A DNA stretch of 54,794 nt from Lachnospiraceae bacterium UBA1766 (GTDB lineage Bacteria; Bacillota; Clostridia; Lachnospirales; Lachnospiraceae): the NCBI GenBank assembly GCA_002314715.1, contig DCGY01000032.1, forward strand, positions 1 through 54,794. The letters are read 5' to 3'. Every line of letters starts with the position of its first letter. The first letter of the stretch is position 1. Shown here in pieces: positions 44,434 to 53,091 of this stretch. Under the pieces are notes generated by a model, which saw nothing but the letters and a program-made list of their open reading frames with translations, was not told the DNA's origin and ran no database searches. The position numbers and the translations under genes are program-made.

Positions 44434-45056
44434 CCAGAATACTAATCGTAGATGATTCCAGACAATCGCAGTTCTTTTTAAAAAGTATTATCGAAACAGA
44501 TTCGAATCTTTCGGTGGTGGCCACAATCGCCAGTGCAGCCAATGCGGAAATGTACTGTTTGGGGCGAACCGTGGATTTGATTTTGATGGATATTTGTACT
44601 GCGGATAACGCCAGCGGACTGGTGGCGGCAAAGAAAATCAAAGAGAATTATCCGGAAATCCGGGTGATTATGGTTACGTCCATGCCGGAGCATTCTTTTC
44701 TGGGGAAAGCCAGGGAGGCAGGCTGTGAAGGCTTTTGGTACAAGGAATACGGAGAGGAGGATATCCTGACTGTAATCCATCAGGTCATGGAAGGAAAAAA
44801 AGTATTTCCAAAAGAAACACCTGCTATTTCGGTAGGCTTGGCTAAGAGTACAGAGTTTACGGAAAGGGAATATGAGGTGGTTCAGATGCTGGCAGACGGA
44901 CTGAGCCGGCAGGAAATTGCAGACCGTTTGGATATCTCCCCCAGAACCGTGCGTTTTTATATAGAAGAACTGAAAACCAAGACGGGACACGAAGATACCA
45001 TGAAAATGGTGGCGGATTTTGTGGAACAAAAATTAATTATTAACAATTTGATATAA
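44430..45056 (+). CDS. LuxR/NarL-family response regulator
   Basis: 208 aa. The receiver domain (1-120) has ILIVDDSRQSQ with acidic pair, acceptor Asp in LILMDICTADNASG and VMVTS. The C-terminal HTH (FTEREYEVVQMLADGLSRQE and LDISPRTVRFYIEELKTK) is the GerE type. It is the last gene of the co-translated set and is the output of the kinase upstream. It may control the structured-leader operon that begins 210 bases downstream. Confidence 0.92.
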   Translation: MTRILIVDDSRQSQFFLKSIIETDSNLSVVATIASAANAEMYCLGRTVDLILMDICTADNASGLVAAKKIKENYPEIRVIMVTSMPEHSFLGKAREAGCEGFWYKEYGEEDILTVIHQVMEGKKVFPKETPAISVGLAKSTEFTEREYEVVQMLADGLSRQEIADRLDISPRTVRFYIEELKTKTGHEDTMKMVADFVEQKLIINNLI

Positions 45057-45130
45057 TACTGCCATTTTTGGCAATGTAAAGATTCCCATTGTTTTGTATA
45101 GTGACTATGGGGTATTTGAATAAATAAAGA

Positions 45131-45227
45131 GGTTATCGATTCACGAACTTGCAATTCATTCGGTAAAGGGTATGCCGAATGAATTGCGATAGCCGCTTAA
45201 AATGGTGGAGGGCGCAGGTAACTGCGC
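45131..45227 (+). ncRNA. Structured leader RNA candidate with perfect 13-bp stem
   Basis: GCAATTCATTCGG (45151-45163) pairs perfectly with CCGAATGAATTGC (45175-45187). Outside it, GGTTATC (45131-45137) pairs with GATAGCC (45188-45194), leaving a 13-base bulge on one side only. A separate GCGCAG-GTAA-CTGCGC hairpin with a GNRA loop lies at 45212-45227. The ribosome binding site of the next gene is 27 bases further on. It has no T-tract, so it is not a simple terminator. It could be a regulatory leader, a protein-binding site or an RNA stabiliser. No known riboswitch class is recognised. Confidence 0.5.
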
Positions 45228-45266
45228 TTAATGTATATAATTTATGAAAAGACGGAGGTTTTTAAT

Positions 45267-45878
45267 ATGAGTTTATTTGATACTTTGAAGAGTCAGTTGA
45301 CACATACTGTAAAGGCTAATGTGTCAAAGACGGTAAACAGTGCAGTAAGCGATGCGGTAAATAATATCGGAAAAGGTTTGAATGAGAAGGCAACCTTTAA
45401 ATTCGATGCGATTCCTACCAGCGTTGAGGAATTGAAAGCGATTCCCGAAGCAAGTCTGGACACTCCTTACAAGGCAGCAGCACTTGCAGTTTTAATTCTT
45501 TGCAACTTCGAAAAAAGTGCAGAGACAACTTATGAAATGCTTGATTTCTTAAATGGTCCCGATGATGTAAACAATTATACGAGACAGCACATTAAAGATC
45601 GACTGATGGGCAAGACCTACAAGCCTTTCTCTTTCTTCGCAGGTGCTACTCCTGAAAATAATTACATTCCGACCACTCCTTATACCATTACCGTCAGCTC
45701 TACCGCTTATTCCTTTGACGAGGAGAACTGGGCTGTATTGTATGTAAAGAGTTCCGGAGCGGATTCACCCAGAGGTATTAAGCTTCGCAAGAAGCCCTCA
45801 ACCGGCCAGTGGTTTGTAAATGATATTCAGTGTCTTGCAGATATTCGTGTTCCGGTGGCTGCAAATCCTTGGGCATAG
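45267..45878 (+). CDS. Uncharacterised protein (possibly DUF6935-like)
   Basis: 203 aa, soluble, no signal peptide. An N-terminal amphipathic stretch rich in Ser, Val, Asn and Lys (about 1-40) precedes a compact domain (about 45-203) with FDAIPTSVEELKAIPEASLD, CNFEKSAETTYEMLDFLNG and TPYTITVSSTAYSF. The pattern reminds me of a DUF family common in Lachnospiraceae, but I cannot confirm the name. The ATG at 45267 has GGAGG eight bases before it; the longer reading from 45231 starts before the ribosome binding site. It starts a run of unknown genes. Confidence 0.82.
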   Translation: MSLFDTLKSQLTHTVKANVSKTVNSAVSDAVNNIGKGLNEKATFKFDAIPTSVEELKAIPEASLDTPYKAAALAVLILCNFEKSAETTYEMLDFLNGPDDVNNYTRQHIKDRLMGKTYKPFSFFAGATPENNYIPTTPYTITVSSTAYSFDEENWAVLYVKSSGADSPRGIKLRKKPSTGQWFVNDIQCLADIRVPVAANPWA

Positions 45879-45931
45879 GTCTTTTTTAGAGAAGAAATTG
45901 TACTGCAGAATAAGAAAAAGGGGTTTTTTCT

Positions 45932-46348
45932 ATGGGTTATGTAGGAGATTACAAGGTTACAAAGGTGCTACGGATGAAATCGGATGATTCCGGCTTCGGT
46001 ATGGTTCCCATTGAGGAAGCAATTGCCGCAGAGGAAGATCCGCACGATAAGAGTGAGATGGAGAGGGATCGGGATACCATCCTTTCCATTGAGGAGGACG
46101 GTAGTTTGTTCTTCCATATGCCGATTCCGGAAGGGGTACCGGAGGAGGAAATCAAAAAGGCCGAGGAGGCCGGCATGGTTGTGAATGGTCAGATTGCGGT
46201 GGAACGTATTCCGGGCAAAGAAGAAAATGGGGACTTCTTTATGCAGGATGCATCCAAGTTCCTGACCGGGGAGGAATGGGTAAAGATGAATACCGAGAAT
46301 CCCGGCGAATTAACAATGATTATGAAGCTGTATCAGAAAATTGATTAG
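45932..46348 (+). CDS. Uncharacterised small acidic protein
   Basis: 138 aa, acidic (Glu/Asp-rich), soluble and without a signal peptide. The beginning GYVGDYKVTKVLRM and the later ILSIEEDGSLFFHMPIP and MIMKLYQKID read like strands of a small beta-barrel, similar in style to the lipocalin-like region of the following lipoprotein. Family not recognised. AAAAAGGGG precedes ATG 45932. Confidence 0.7.
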   Translation: MGYVGDYKVTKVLRMKSDDSGFGMVPIEEAIAAEEDPHDKSEMERDRDTILSIEEDGSLFFHMPIPEGVPEEEIKKAEEAGMVVNGQIAVERIPGKEENGDFFMQDASKFLTGEEWVKMNTENPGELTMIMKLYQKID

Positions 46349-46372
46349 GCAAAACAAGTATGAAAAGGTACG

Positions 46373-46399
46373 AGAGTATATCAGAAATGGTATGCTCTC
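46373..46399 (+). other. Hairpin upstream of the beta-helix lipoprotein gene
   Basis: GAGAGTATATC pairs with GGTATGCTCTC around AGAAA, with no T-tract. It lies 28 bases before the next ATG and may act on the mRNA. Confidence 0.4.
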
Positions 46400-46426
46400 A
46401 AACTATGTGAAAGGGCAGTTATACAA

Positions 46427-47869
46427 ATGAGAAAGAAATCAATTTGGAAAAAAGGCGCTCTGGGACTTTGCATGGCGCTTGTTTTGGGAATGTGTGGCTG
46501 TACACTTCCTACCTCTGCACCAACAGGAGAGACCGGACAGACTGCTTTGACAGAAAGTACGGAGGAAGTAAAAACCACAGAACAATCCCAGGAGAGTCAG
46601 AGCGCAGAAACCCAAAAGACAGAAGAGAAAAAGGATAATTCTTCCAAGAATATGGATGCCTTGCTGGGTGACTGGACTCTGGTAGCTTATGAAACAGAAG
46701 ACTATTATTCCTTCGCAATGGATTATGAAAGCGCGGATCAGTTGTACTTCTACAAAGAGGACGGCGCATACAAGGTAGACTATTATTACGAGGATTATTC
46801 TACGGTTGAGATTATCGGTATGAATCCGGTGGAAAAGGCAGAGGCGTTGTCCGAAATCTGTGAAAACCAGGATTGGTCCGTTACGTTTTCCCGCAAGAGA
46901 GGAACCCAGGTAGATTATGCGGTGACGTTGTTAAATGAAAATGTTTTATTCATGCAGCAGACCAGCCATAGTGAGTATTATGTGGACGAGAACACCACGG
47001 AAACTTATGATTATACGGTGGAGAAAACCTATATTCGCCAGGATGCACAGAATTTCGAGGAACTGGTGGACAGCTTCCGTTATCTGGAAACCGTTACGGT
47101 ATCCAATATTGAGGAGCTCTTTCAGGCAATCGGTAACAATAAGCACATCATCCTAAAAGAGGGTACTTATAATATTTCGGAACTGGAACTTGAAAAGCGT
47201 GATAATCCTTACCTGAATTATGTTTATGTGGACGGAGAGAGCTATACGGTGGAGGAAGATACCATTCAGATTTCTTCTCTGGCAAACCTTTTGATTGAGG
47301 GCGAGGCAGGCAAGGAAGTGCGTATCACCACAGAGGACCCCGGCACAGCGCCTATTGCGTTAAGATATTGCGATCACGTGATGCTTCGTAATCTGACACT
47401 TGGTCATGATGTGGAAAAGGGTATGTGTTCCGGATCGGTGGTTCATTTGGAAAGCTCGAATAATATCACCATCGAAAACTGTAATCTTTTCGGAAGCGGT
47501 ACCTATGGCGTGGAGGCCTATGAGTGCTACAGCTTAACCGTGAACGACAGTGATATTTACGAGTGTACCTATGGTTTGGTAAACTTTGTTTCCTGCTCAA
47601 ATTTCAGTTTTAATCGCTGCAAATTGCGCGACAGTTCTGAATATGCAATGTTTGACATGATGGATTGCTGGACAATCGAATTTAATGATTGCGAGATCAG
47701 CAACAATTATACCAATGGTAATATTTGCAACTTTATTGATACATCCAATTGTTATGGCCTTTTGTTTACTCGCTGTGATTTCAAGGATAACCTGTTTGAA
47801 GGTTTTTCTTCCGGGGATGCGGACTTTAGCGAGTGCACCATTGACGATACCGAAGCTTCTTTATGGTAA
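46427..47869 (+). CDS. Lipoprotein with lipocalin-like region and right-handed beta-helix
   Basis: 480 aa. A Lys-rich signal peptide ends in LGMCGC, where one Cys would be lipidated. A Thr/Glu/Ser/Gln-rich linker (about 28-75) follows and would span the cell wall. Residues about 78-210 (LLGDWTLVAYETEDYYSF onward) look lipocalin-like. Residues about 220-480 form parallel beta-helix coils with repeats such as LESSNNITIENCNLFG, CYSLTVNDSDIYEC and CSNFSFNRCKL. Such helices often bind or cut polysaccharides; no catalytic residues can be named. It should be displayed on the cell surface. Confidence 0.85.
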   Translation: MRKKSIWKKGALGLCMALVLGMCGCTLPTSAPTGETGQTALTESTEEVKTTEQSQESQSAETQKTEEKKDNSSKNMDALLGDWTLVAYETEDYYSFAMDYESADQLYFYKEDGAYKVDYYYEDYSTVEIIGMNPVEKAEALSEICENQDWSVTFSRKRGTQVDYAVTLLNENVLFMQQTSHSEYYVDENTTETYDYTVEKTYIRQDAQNFEELVDSFRYLETVTVSNIEELFQAIGNNKHIILKEGTYNISELELEKRDNPYLNYVYVDGESYTVEEDTIQISSLANLLIEGEAGKEVRITTEDPGTAPIALRYCDHVMLRNLTLGHDVEKGMCSGSVVHLESSNNITIENCNLFGSGTYGVEAYECYSLTVNDSDIYECTYGLVNFVSCSNFSFNRCKLRDSSEYAMFDMMDCWTIEFNDCEISNNYTNGNICNFIDTSNCYGLLFTRCDFKDNLFEGFSSGDADFSECTIDDTEASLW

Positions 47870-47873
47870 CAAG

Positions 47874-47905
47874 AAAACAGGCGATGAATCCATCGTCTGT
47901 TTTTT
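47874..47905 (+). terminator. Terminator after the beta-helix lipoprotein gene
   Basis: ACAGGCGATG pairs with CATCGTCTGT (one G-T pair) around AATC, followed by a T run. Confidence 0.85.
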
Positions 47906-47908
47906 ATA

Positions 47909-47986
47909 GCTCGGAAGGAAACCGAGCGTACACAAAGCAATTGCGGAAGTCACGAAGTGACGACACTGCGAAGCGGAGGGCAATTG
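47909..47986 (+). repeat. Three-way-junction palindromic element
   Basis: A small hairpin GCTCGG-n7-CCGAGC lies at 47909-47927. Then CAATTGC (47938-47944) pairs with GCAATTG (47980-47986). Between these arms are two short stems with GAA loops, GTCAC-GAA-GTGAC (47949-47961) and CTGC-GAA-GCGG (47966-47976). The result is a three-way junction. Its compact design and lack of coding bias suggest a dispersed, mobile-type (REP-like) repeat or a small RNA. Only one copy is in the window. Confidence 0.5.
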
Positions 47987-48022
47987 AGAGTATCACAACT
48001 TTGATAGAATGGAGAGAATCGT

Positions 48023-48223
48023 ATGAAATCTTATTTGATAGCAGATACCACCAAGGAAGAGCGTATTGAACTGATTAAGCAGTGGATTCCGGATGAGGAT
48101 GGCATCGAGGATCAGGGTATGGATTTATGGGATGTTTATGCGGATTATATCAATGGCAAAAGAGAGATTGCCGAGATAAATGCCGGTATGACTGGGTCCT
48201 TCTATACAGAGGAGGATTTATAA
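48023..48223 (+). CDS. Small conserved-type protein, 66 aa
   Basis: Acidic 66-aa protein (MKSYLIADTTKEERIELIKQ, later DVYADYINGKREIAEIN). It resembles short Firmicutes proteins with a TTKEER start and a Y-x-x-YI-x-GK-x-EI-x-EIN tail whose function is unknown and which are sometimes mislabelled in databases. GGAGAG lies nine bases before ATG. No signal peptide. Confidence 0.7.
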   Translation: MKSYLIADTTKEERIELIKQWIPDEDGIEDQGMDLWDVYADYINGKREIAEINAGMTGSFYTEEDL

Positions 48224-48232
48224 GGGTTTTTC

Positions 48233-48261
48233 GTGACAAAATAAGCATCATATAGTAGAAT
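48233..48261 (+). promoter_or_regulatory. Probable promoter of the C1 peptidase gene
   Basis: GTGACA (48233-48238) and TAGAAT (48256-48261) with a 17-base spacer, about 45 bases before the ATG. Confidence 0.5.
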
Positions 48262-48306
48262 AATATGGAAAAATGTTGGGTTTATTTCACGGGATGAGGT
48301 TTGGAA

Positions 48307-50520
48307 ATGAAGAAAAAAAGGATGTATAAAGTATTAAGTACATTACTGGCGGGAGGCCTGGTGATTGCCCAGTTGGGAATGCCGGTTCCTGCAAGAGCAC
48401 AGGAATACGTTCTTTCGGAAGAATATGGAAAGGGTGTAGAACTTGACCTTGGAGGTTGGCATGCACAGAGCCTTCCGGAGGGTGTGAGTCTGTTGGATTC
48501 CCCGGAAGCAAAGGCGACGATTACCGATGCCAAATTTGATCCGAGAGACGGCAGCACAGGATATACACTTCCGGCAGTGAGACATCAGGAAAATTATGGT
48601 ACCTGTTGGGCGCATTCCATGGTATTTGATATGGAATTAAGCTTGATTAAGGCCGGTTATGCAGATGCCTCCACCATTAATTTGTCGGAGCTTCAGACGG
48701 CTTATTACGCCAATCATTACGGAAAGACCTGGTCCGACCCGGACGGCGGTTTGGCGGGAGACGGATATTGGTACAATGGCAGTGCTAACTTTTTAACCAA
48801 GGGTGTCAATCAGAGTGTGGCAGCCAATATCTGGGGAGATTGGAAGGGCCTGGTACAGGAAACCGCTACCAATGGCTTCCTCTACAATACAACAAACGGA
48901 AATGCGCTTTACAGAGCCAGCACCAGTAAAACAGGCGGAGATTACAGACAGGGAGCGGCATATGCAGACAATGCGGCCCATCTGATGCAATATCGTTTGG
49001 TGCCTACCGCAGAGCGTGGCGTAATTAAGAACATTATTTTGGAATATGGCACTATGTCCATAACCTATATGGCAGAGCATAAAGATTCCACTGTCTGGAA
49101 TGCTACCACCAAAGCCTTATATATTCCTCAAAGCTATCAGGACAGCCATACAGCGAATCAATATAATCATGCGGTAAATATTATCGGTTGGGACGATACC
49201 TATTCCCGTGATAATTTTGCTACCAAGCCGGAGGGTGACGGTGCATGGATTGTGCGAGGCAGCTGGGGAGCAAATTGGGGCGATAAGGGTTATTTCTATT
49301 TGTCCTATTATGATGCAAGCTTGTACAAGGACGGTTATGTGGCCTCTGCGGTTCCTGTTTCCATGGATTATCAGCACAATTATCAGTATGACGGAGCCAG
49401 AAAATATGATTATGCATATTCGGACAAGATGGCCAATGTTTTTACTGTTCAGGGAGATTATGAAGCGGTAGAAGGCGCTTATTTTGAAACTTATGGTTCC
49501 GGATATACCTATGAGGTTGCGGTGTATACTGATTTTACAGATGAAAATGATCCGGAATCCGGCAGGGTGATTGCTTCTGCATCCGGTGTAACGGATTACC
49601 CCGGAAGCTATCGAATTGCTTTTGAAAATGCTCCGGTACTGACCAAGGGTACCAGGTTTGCGGTTGTGGTGGATTTGGATTCTCCTACCGGAAAAAATGT
49701 ATGGGCATTAATCGATGCCAACTCGGATGATTCTGTTCATTCCGTGGAGAATAAAATCAACCCGGGAGAGACTTATGTAAAATATAATGGGGTGTGGAAA
49801 GATGCTACCTCAGCAGATCAGTCCAGCGGATATTATGGATACGGATATTGGTATGGTAACGGTGGAAATGCCCATATCAAAGCCTACACCAACGATGTAG
49901 TCCTTACCGCAAATATTACGGAAATTTCCATCGGTATTGCTCAGAACAATTCCGAGGGAATTGTGGCTCAGATCAATGCGACAACGGACATTCCGGCCCA
50001 ATTGGAATATCGATGGAGTGCGACGAACCAGGGAACCGGAGAAAGCTGGTTGCTGAAGGATTGGACAGCGGACGATGCGGTGCTTGGTTGGAATCCGGAC
50101 GCTTCCGGAACTTATATCCTGACCGGTGAGGCCAGAGTAGTCGGCACCACGGAGATGAAAACAGCTTCTGAAACAGTAAATTATGCAAAGGCAGAGAACG
50201 ACATTTATATTAAGGGAAAGTGCCAGATGCCTTATGCAATGATTGCACCGGGAGAAGAGGGATATTTAATCGGTGTGGAAACCAACCAAAACCCGAACCA
50301 GTCCCTGCGTTATGAATTAATGATTTTGGATTGTACCTTATTGGCAGAAGGAAAAGATGCCTGGACATGGAGCTCCGGTCAGATTCAAGTGCCCTCCGGC
50401 AATGCATTTTGGCAGGTATGGCAACCCCAGTATGGATATTATTGGACCTTGTTCCGTGTATATGATGCAGAGGGCAATCTGATTTGCGAAGATTGCTACG
50501 GATTTGCAAATATTTGTTAA
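48307..50520 (+). CDS. Secreted C1 (papain-like) peptidase with lectin-like domain
   Basis: 737 aa. The signal peptide (MKKKRMYK, hydrophobic core, cleavage likely after PVPARA) directs secretion. The papain domain (about 70-360) has the catalytic Cys in YGTCWAHS, His in NHAVNIIGWDD and Asn in RGSWGANWGDKGYFYLSYYD. A beta-sandwich follows (about 370-530; VFTVQGDYEAVEGAYFETYG), of the lectin-like type often found after clostridial C1 peptidases. A further about 200-aa beta-rich C-terminal part ends without a sorting signal. It may cut proteins outside the cell. The ATG at 48307 has GAGG seven bases before it; the in-frame TTG at 48301 is less likely. Confidence 0.9.
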   Translation: MKKKRMYKVLSTLLAGGLVIAQLGMPVPARAQEYVLSEEYGKGVELDLGGWHAQSLPEGVSLLDSPEAKATITDAKFDPRDGSTGYTLPAVRHQENYGTCWAHSMVFDMELSLIKAGYADASTINLSELQTAYYANHYGKTWSDPDGGLAGDGYWYNGSANFLTKGVNQSVAANIWGDWKGLVQETATNGFLYNTTNGNALYRASTSKTGGDYRQGAAYADNAAHLMQYRLVPTAERGVIKNIILEYGTMSITYMAEHKDSTVWNATTKALYIPQSYQDSHTANQYNHAVNIIGWDDTYSRDNFATKPEGDGAWIVRGSWGANWGDKGYFYLSYYDASLYKDGYVASAVPVSMDYQHNYQYDGARKYDYAYSDKMANVFTVQGDYEAVEGAYFETYGSGYTYEVAVYTDFTDENDPESGRVIASASGVTDYPGSYRIAFENAPVLTKGTRFAVVVDLDSPTGKNVWALIDANSDDSVHSVENKINPGETYVKYNGVWKDATSADQSSGYYGYGYWYGNGGNAHIKAYTNDVVLTANITEISIGIAQNNSEGIVAQINATTDIPAQLEYRWSATNQGTGESWLLKDWTADDAVLGWNPDASGTYILTGEARVVGTTEMKTASETVNYAKAENDIYIKGKCQMPYAMIAPGEEGYLIGVETNQNPNQSLRYELMILDCTLLAEGKDAWTWSSGQIQVPSGNAFWQVWQPQYGYYWTLFRVYDAEGNLICEDCYGFANIC

Positions 50521-50598
50521 GAAAGAAGCCGACTTTGGGTTGGTTATTATACTATAGTGTAAACAAAATGAAAACATCAGCAAAGGGGAGTAGACGAT

Positions 50599-51177
50599 AT
50601 GTTTGACAGTTCTGTTTTTCAGGTAAATGAATCTAATTTAAGCTCACGTATTTCTCAGGCGACCCATTACTTGGAGGAGTTTGAGAAGGAGGTTGCCAGA
50701 GCACAGGGGGCTGCCTCCAATACCTTTCGAAACAAGGAAGATGCATTGGGAAGAATCAAAGTCCTGGTAGAATTTGCACCGGAGGATGACAGGGTTAAGG
50801 ACTTGTTTGCACGAGCCAAGGCCTGCGTCAAGGGTGGAGCCGGTAATATTTCCACGGTTGATCCTTCCATGACAGTCTATCTGGAGAATGAGGAGAATAT
50901 TCGAAAACATTTTGCAGAGGTTAGCGAAAAAGCATGGAATGATATTTTGGCTGCAAATACGGAAAATAAGCTGGAGAAGGTATTCCCCACACCGGATTTC
51001 AACAAGTATATGCTGGAGGATATGCAGGGCAAAATCGTTGTTCTTGATAATGTGAGATATCCGGAAAACCAGTTCATGGGAAGTACCGGTGAGTATGTTT
51101 GGTCCGGAACCCGTTCGGATGGTATGTATTTTGTACGAATTGACGGACGTCAGTGGTTGGGACTTACGAAGCGGTAA
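50599..51177 (+). CDS. Uncharacterised protein, N-terminal part (frame broken)
   Basis: 192 aa. An N-terminal helical region (FEKEVARAQGAAS and around, to about 95) is followed by a mixed domain. The frame ends soon after GMYFVRIDGRQW. The reading continues naturally in the -1 frame as VGTYEAVKRYRRQVDTTLM, which belongs to the next entry. One missing G in the run at 51155-51160 would explain this; the joined protein has about 428 aa. Family not recognised. GGGGAG precedes ATG 50599. Confidence 0.7.
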   Translation: MFDSSVFQVNESNLSSRISQATHYLEEFEKEVARAQGAASNTFRNKEDALGRIKVLVEFAPEDDRVKDLFARAKACVKGGAGNISTVDPSMTVYLENEENIRKHFAEVSEKAWNDILAANTENKLEKVFPTPDFNKYMLEDMQGKIVVLDNVRYPENQFMGSTGEYVWSGTRSDGMYFVRIDGRQWLGLTKR

Positions 51178-51884
51178 AGCGCTATCGCAGACAGGTGGAC
51201 ACCACCTTAATGGATGTGAAGGAATGGACGGTAATCGGTAAGATTTCCGATATTGCCTGCGAAAGCCCGGATGCAAACGAGACACAGCTTTTAGCTCCGG
51301 TAATGGCTTGGGAGGTAGAACCGATTGCTCTTTATGTACCCGGCCATGTGTTGGCGGTGTATGATGAAAACGGCGAGCATTCCGGCAAGTTTATCGATGA
51401 AGAGAAGGTTGCCGCAATGAAGGAAGCCTGGTATACCGTGAAGGAAGTTCCGGCAGATGTAACACCTGAAAGACTGGTGGAAATCTTTATGTATGCCATC
51501 AAGGAAAAGAATTATGATTTGTATGTAGATTGTATCGATCCGGCCAGAAGAGAGTCGCCGGTTCAGAAGAGCCTTTTGAATTATCACTGGGATCTTCATC
51601 AGGAGCGATTCCACATCGAATACATTCATGCCAATATTAATGCCGATAAGACCCAGATTAAGGTTACAAAAGGCTATGATGATAACAGCGTGGACACCTT
51701 CTTCTTAGATGAGGAGGAGGTTGCCAAGATTAAAGCGGCTTACGGAGAAAAGGAAGAAGAAGCAATTGTTCAGACTGCAGCAATCGACAAGAACGGCAAA
51801 CAGTTGGGTACACCGGTGAACCATACCTTAAAGCGTGTGGGAGACGGAAGATGGTATATCTCAACATACGAAGTTCGATTCTAA
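51153..51884 (+). CDS. Uncharacterised protein, C-terminal part (frame broken)
   Basis: Open frame of 243 aa from a GTG with no ribosome binding site, so it is more likely the continuation of the gene upstream than an independent one. Segments: LLAPVMAWEVEPIALYVPGHV and AVYDENGEHSGKFIDEEKVA, then a helical part, then a beta-rich part ending RVGDGRWYISTYEVRF, similar to NTF2-like folds (tentative). It is followed 15 bases later by the next gene with a strong GGAGGA site. Confidence 0.65.
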   Translation: MVGTYEAVKRYRRQVDTTLMDVKEWTVIGKISDIACESPDANETQLLAPVMAWEVEPIALYVPGHVLAVYDENGEHSGKFIDEEKVAAMKEAWYTVKEVPADVTPERLVEIFMYAIKEKNYDLYVDCIDPARRESPVQKSLLNYHWDLHQERFHIEYIHANINADKTQIKVTKGYDDNSVDTFFLDEEEVAKIKAAYGEKEEEAIVQTAAIDKNGKQLGTPVNHTLKRVGDGRWYISTYEVRF

Positions 51885-51899
51885 GAGGAGGACAACAAG

Positions 51900-53051
51900 A
51901 TGGCAGAAAATATGGAAGAAAAGAATACCGGGGTTGTTCTGGATGAAAACGGAACAGCACTGGATAAGGACGGCAATAAAAAAGAAACCCTGCAGGCAGA
52001 CTATCTGAAAAAAGCGGATATTATGGGAATGATTTCTGAGGTTACAACGGCTGCCAATGATGCAGTTAAGGCACTTGATAAGGTTTATGCAGGTGCCAGC
52101 TATTCAGAGGCTTTTGATACATTGACTCGATTGAGTACCGTCACGACAGGTGGCTCTCATGTGGAATTTGCCAGAAAAAACACCTGGATTACCAATGCGG
52201 CTCAAAGAAGCGCCTTTCTTACAAGTGGCGTGGATCAGGGAATTGCAGACAAGCAGTTTATTATTGACTTTTATAAATTGGTAGTGGAGATGGCAGAATT
52301 CAGAACTGCTTTTACACAGTTTTTGAATATGTATCTCTCCGATACCGTATTTAACGCTTATCTGGCAATCCGCTTCGAAAACCAGATGAAGGAAATTGCA
52401 AAGCCTGATGATGTAGCCTCTATTGCCTGGGCTTTTTCGGAATTTGAAGGAATTTATAAGAGATTGAATGATGCCAAGATTTACGATTCCATTCCGGTAA
52501 GTAAATCCCTGTATTCTCCTGCGGAGAATCTGGAAATGGTACTGGATTACATCGACCAGGAAATTATGAAGGAGTCCCATCTTAGCAAGTATTTGATGGG
52601 AGCTGGTAAACCTTCGGCAGCTGCCATGAACCAGCTGTATATTTATGACAGAGAGACGAAGGAATTTAACCGTTTTGCATCCCGCAGAGATCCGATTAAA
52701 CGTTGTGTGGACCTTTGCGCTGAGTTGGATACAAAACTGTCAGTAGGTTATCCGATTGCACCGGATGGTACCCAGTCCTATTTGGAGGCTTATCGTAAGG
52801 TTTTGGAAAAAATGGTTATGATTTTCCAAAAGGCGGATGAAGTGATTGAAACCTTCACCACAGAGACACATAATTCACCCTACAGTCTGATGCACTATGA
52901 TGAATGGATTGTCAATGTTACCCAGAGAAATGGTCTTGGAACTTTATCGAATCCACTCACAGAGGGAACAAATTATCGGGAATTGGCTATGAGCATGATT
53001 TCCAGATTCCAGAATTTAGCAAAGACAGTTGCAAAGCTTGCGCCCAACTAG
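51900..53051 (+). CDS. Uncharacterised helical protein
   Basis: 383 aa, soluble, mainly alpha-helical, without signal peptide or membrane helix. The first 35 residues are acidic and probably flexible (DENGTALDKDGNKK). Repeated helix-rich blocks follow, such as FIIDFYKLVVEMAEFRTAF and YLEAYRKVLEKMVMIFQKAD. I do not recognise the family. Strong GGAGGA ribosome binding site; likely co-transcribed with the broken gene upstream and followed by a terminator. Confidence 0.8.
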   Translation: MAENMEEKNTGVVLDENGTALDKDGNKKETLQADYLKKADIMGMISEVTTAANDAVKALDKVYAGASYSEAFDTLTRLSTVTTGGSHVEFARKNTWITNAAQRSAFLTSGVDQGIADKQFIIDFYKLVVEMAEFRTAFTQFLNMYLSDTVFNAYLAIRFENQMKEIAKPDDVASIAWAFSEFEGIYKRLNDAKIYDSIPVSKSLYSPAENLEMVLDYIDQEIMKESHLSKYLMGAGKPSAAAMNQLYIYDRETKEFNRFASRRDPIKRCVDLCAELDTKLSVGYPIAPDGTQSYLEAYRKVLEKMVMIFQKADEVIETFTTETHNSPYSLMHYDEWIVNVTQRNGLGTLSNPLTEGTNYRELAMSMISRFQNLAKTVAKLAPN

Positions 53052-53091
53052 GTTGTGTTTATTTTGACGAAATGACGGAAAGCAGAATGAG

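Noticed and set aside
47863..48069. 68-aa open frame across the terminator and the palindromic element
   Set aside because: It starts in the end of the lipoprotein gene and reads through a terminator and hairpin repeats; the encoded basic peptide reflects the repeat, not a gene.
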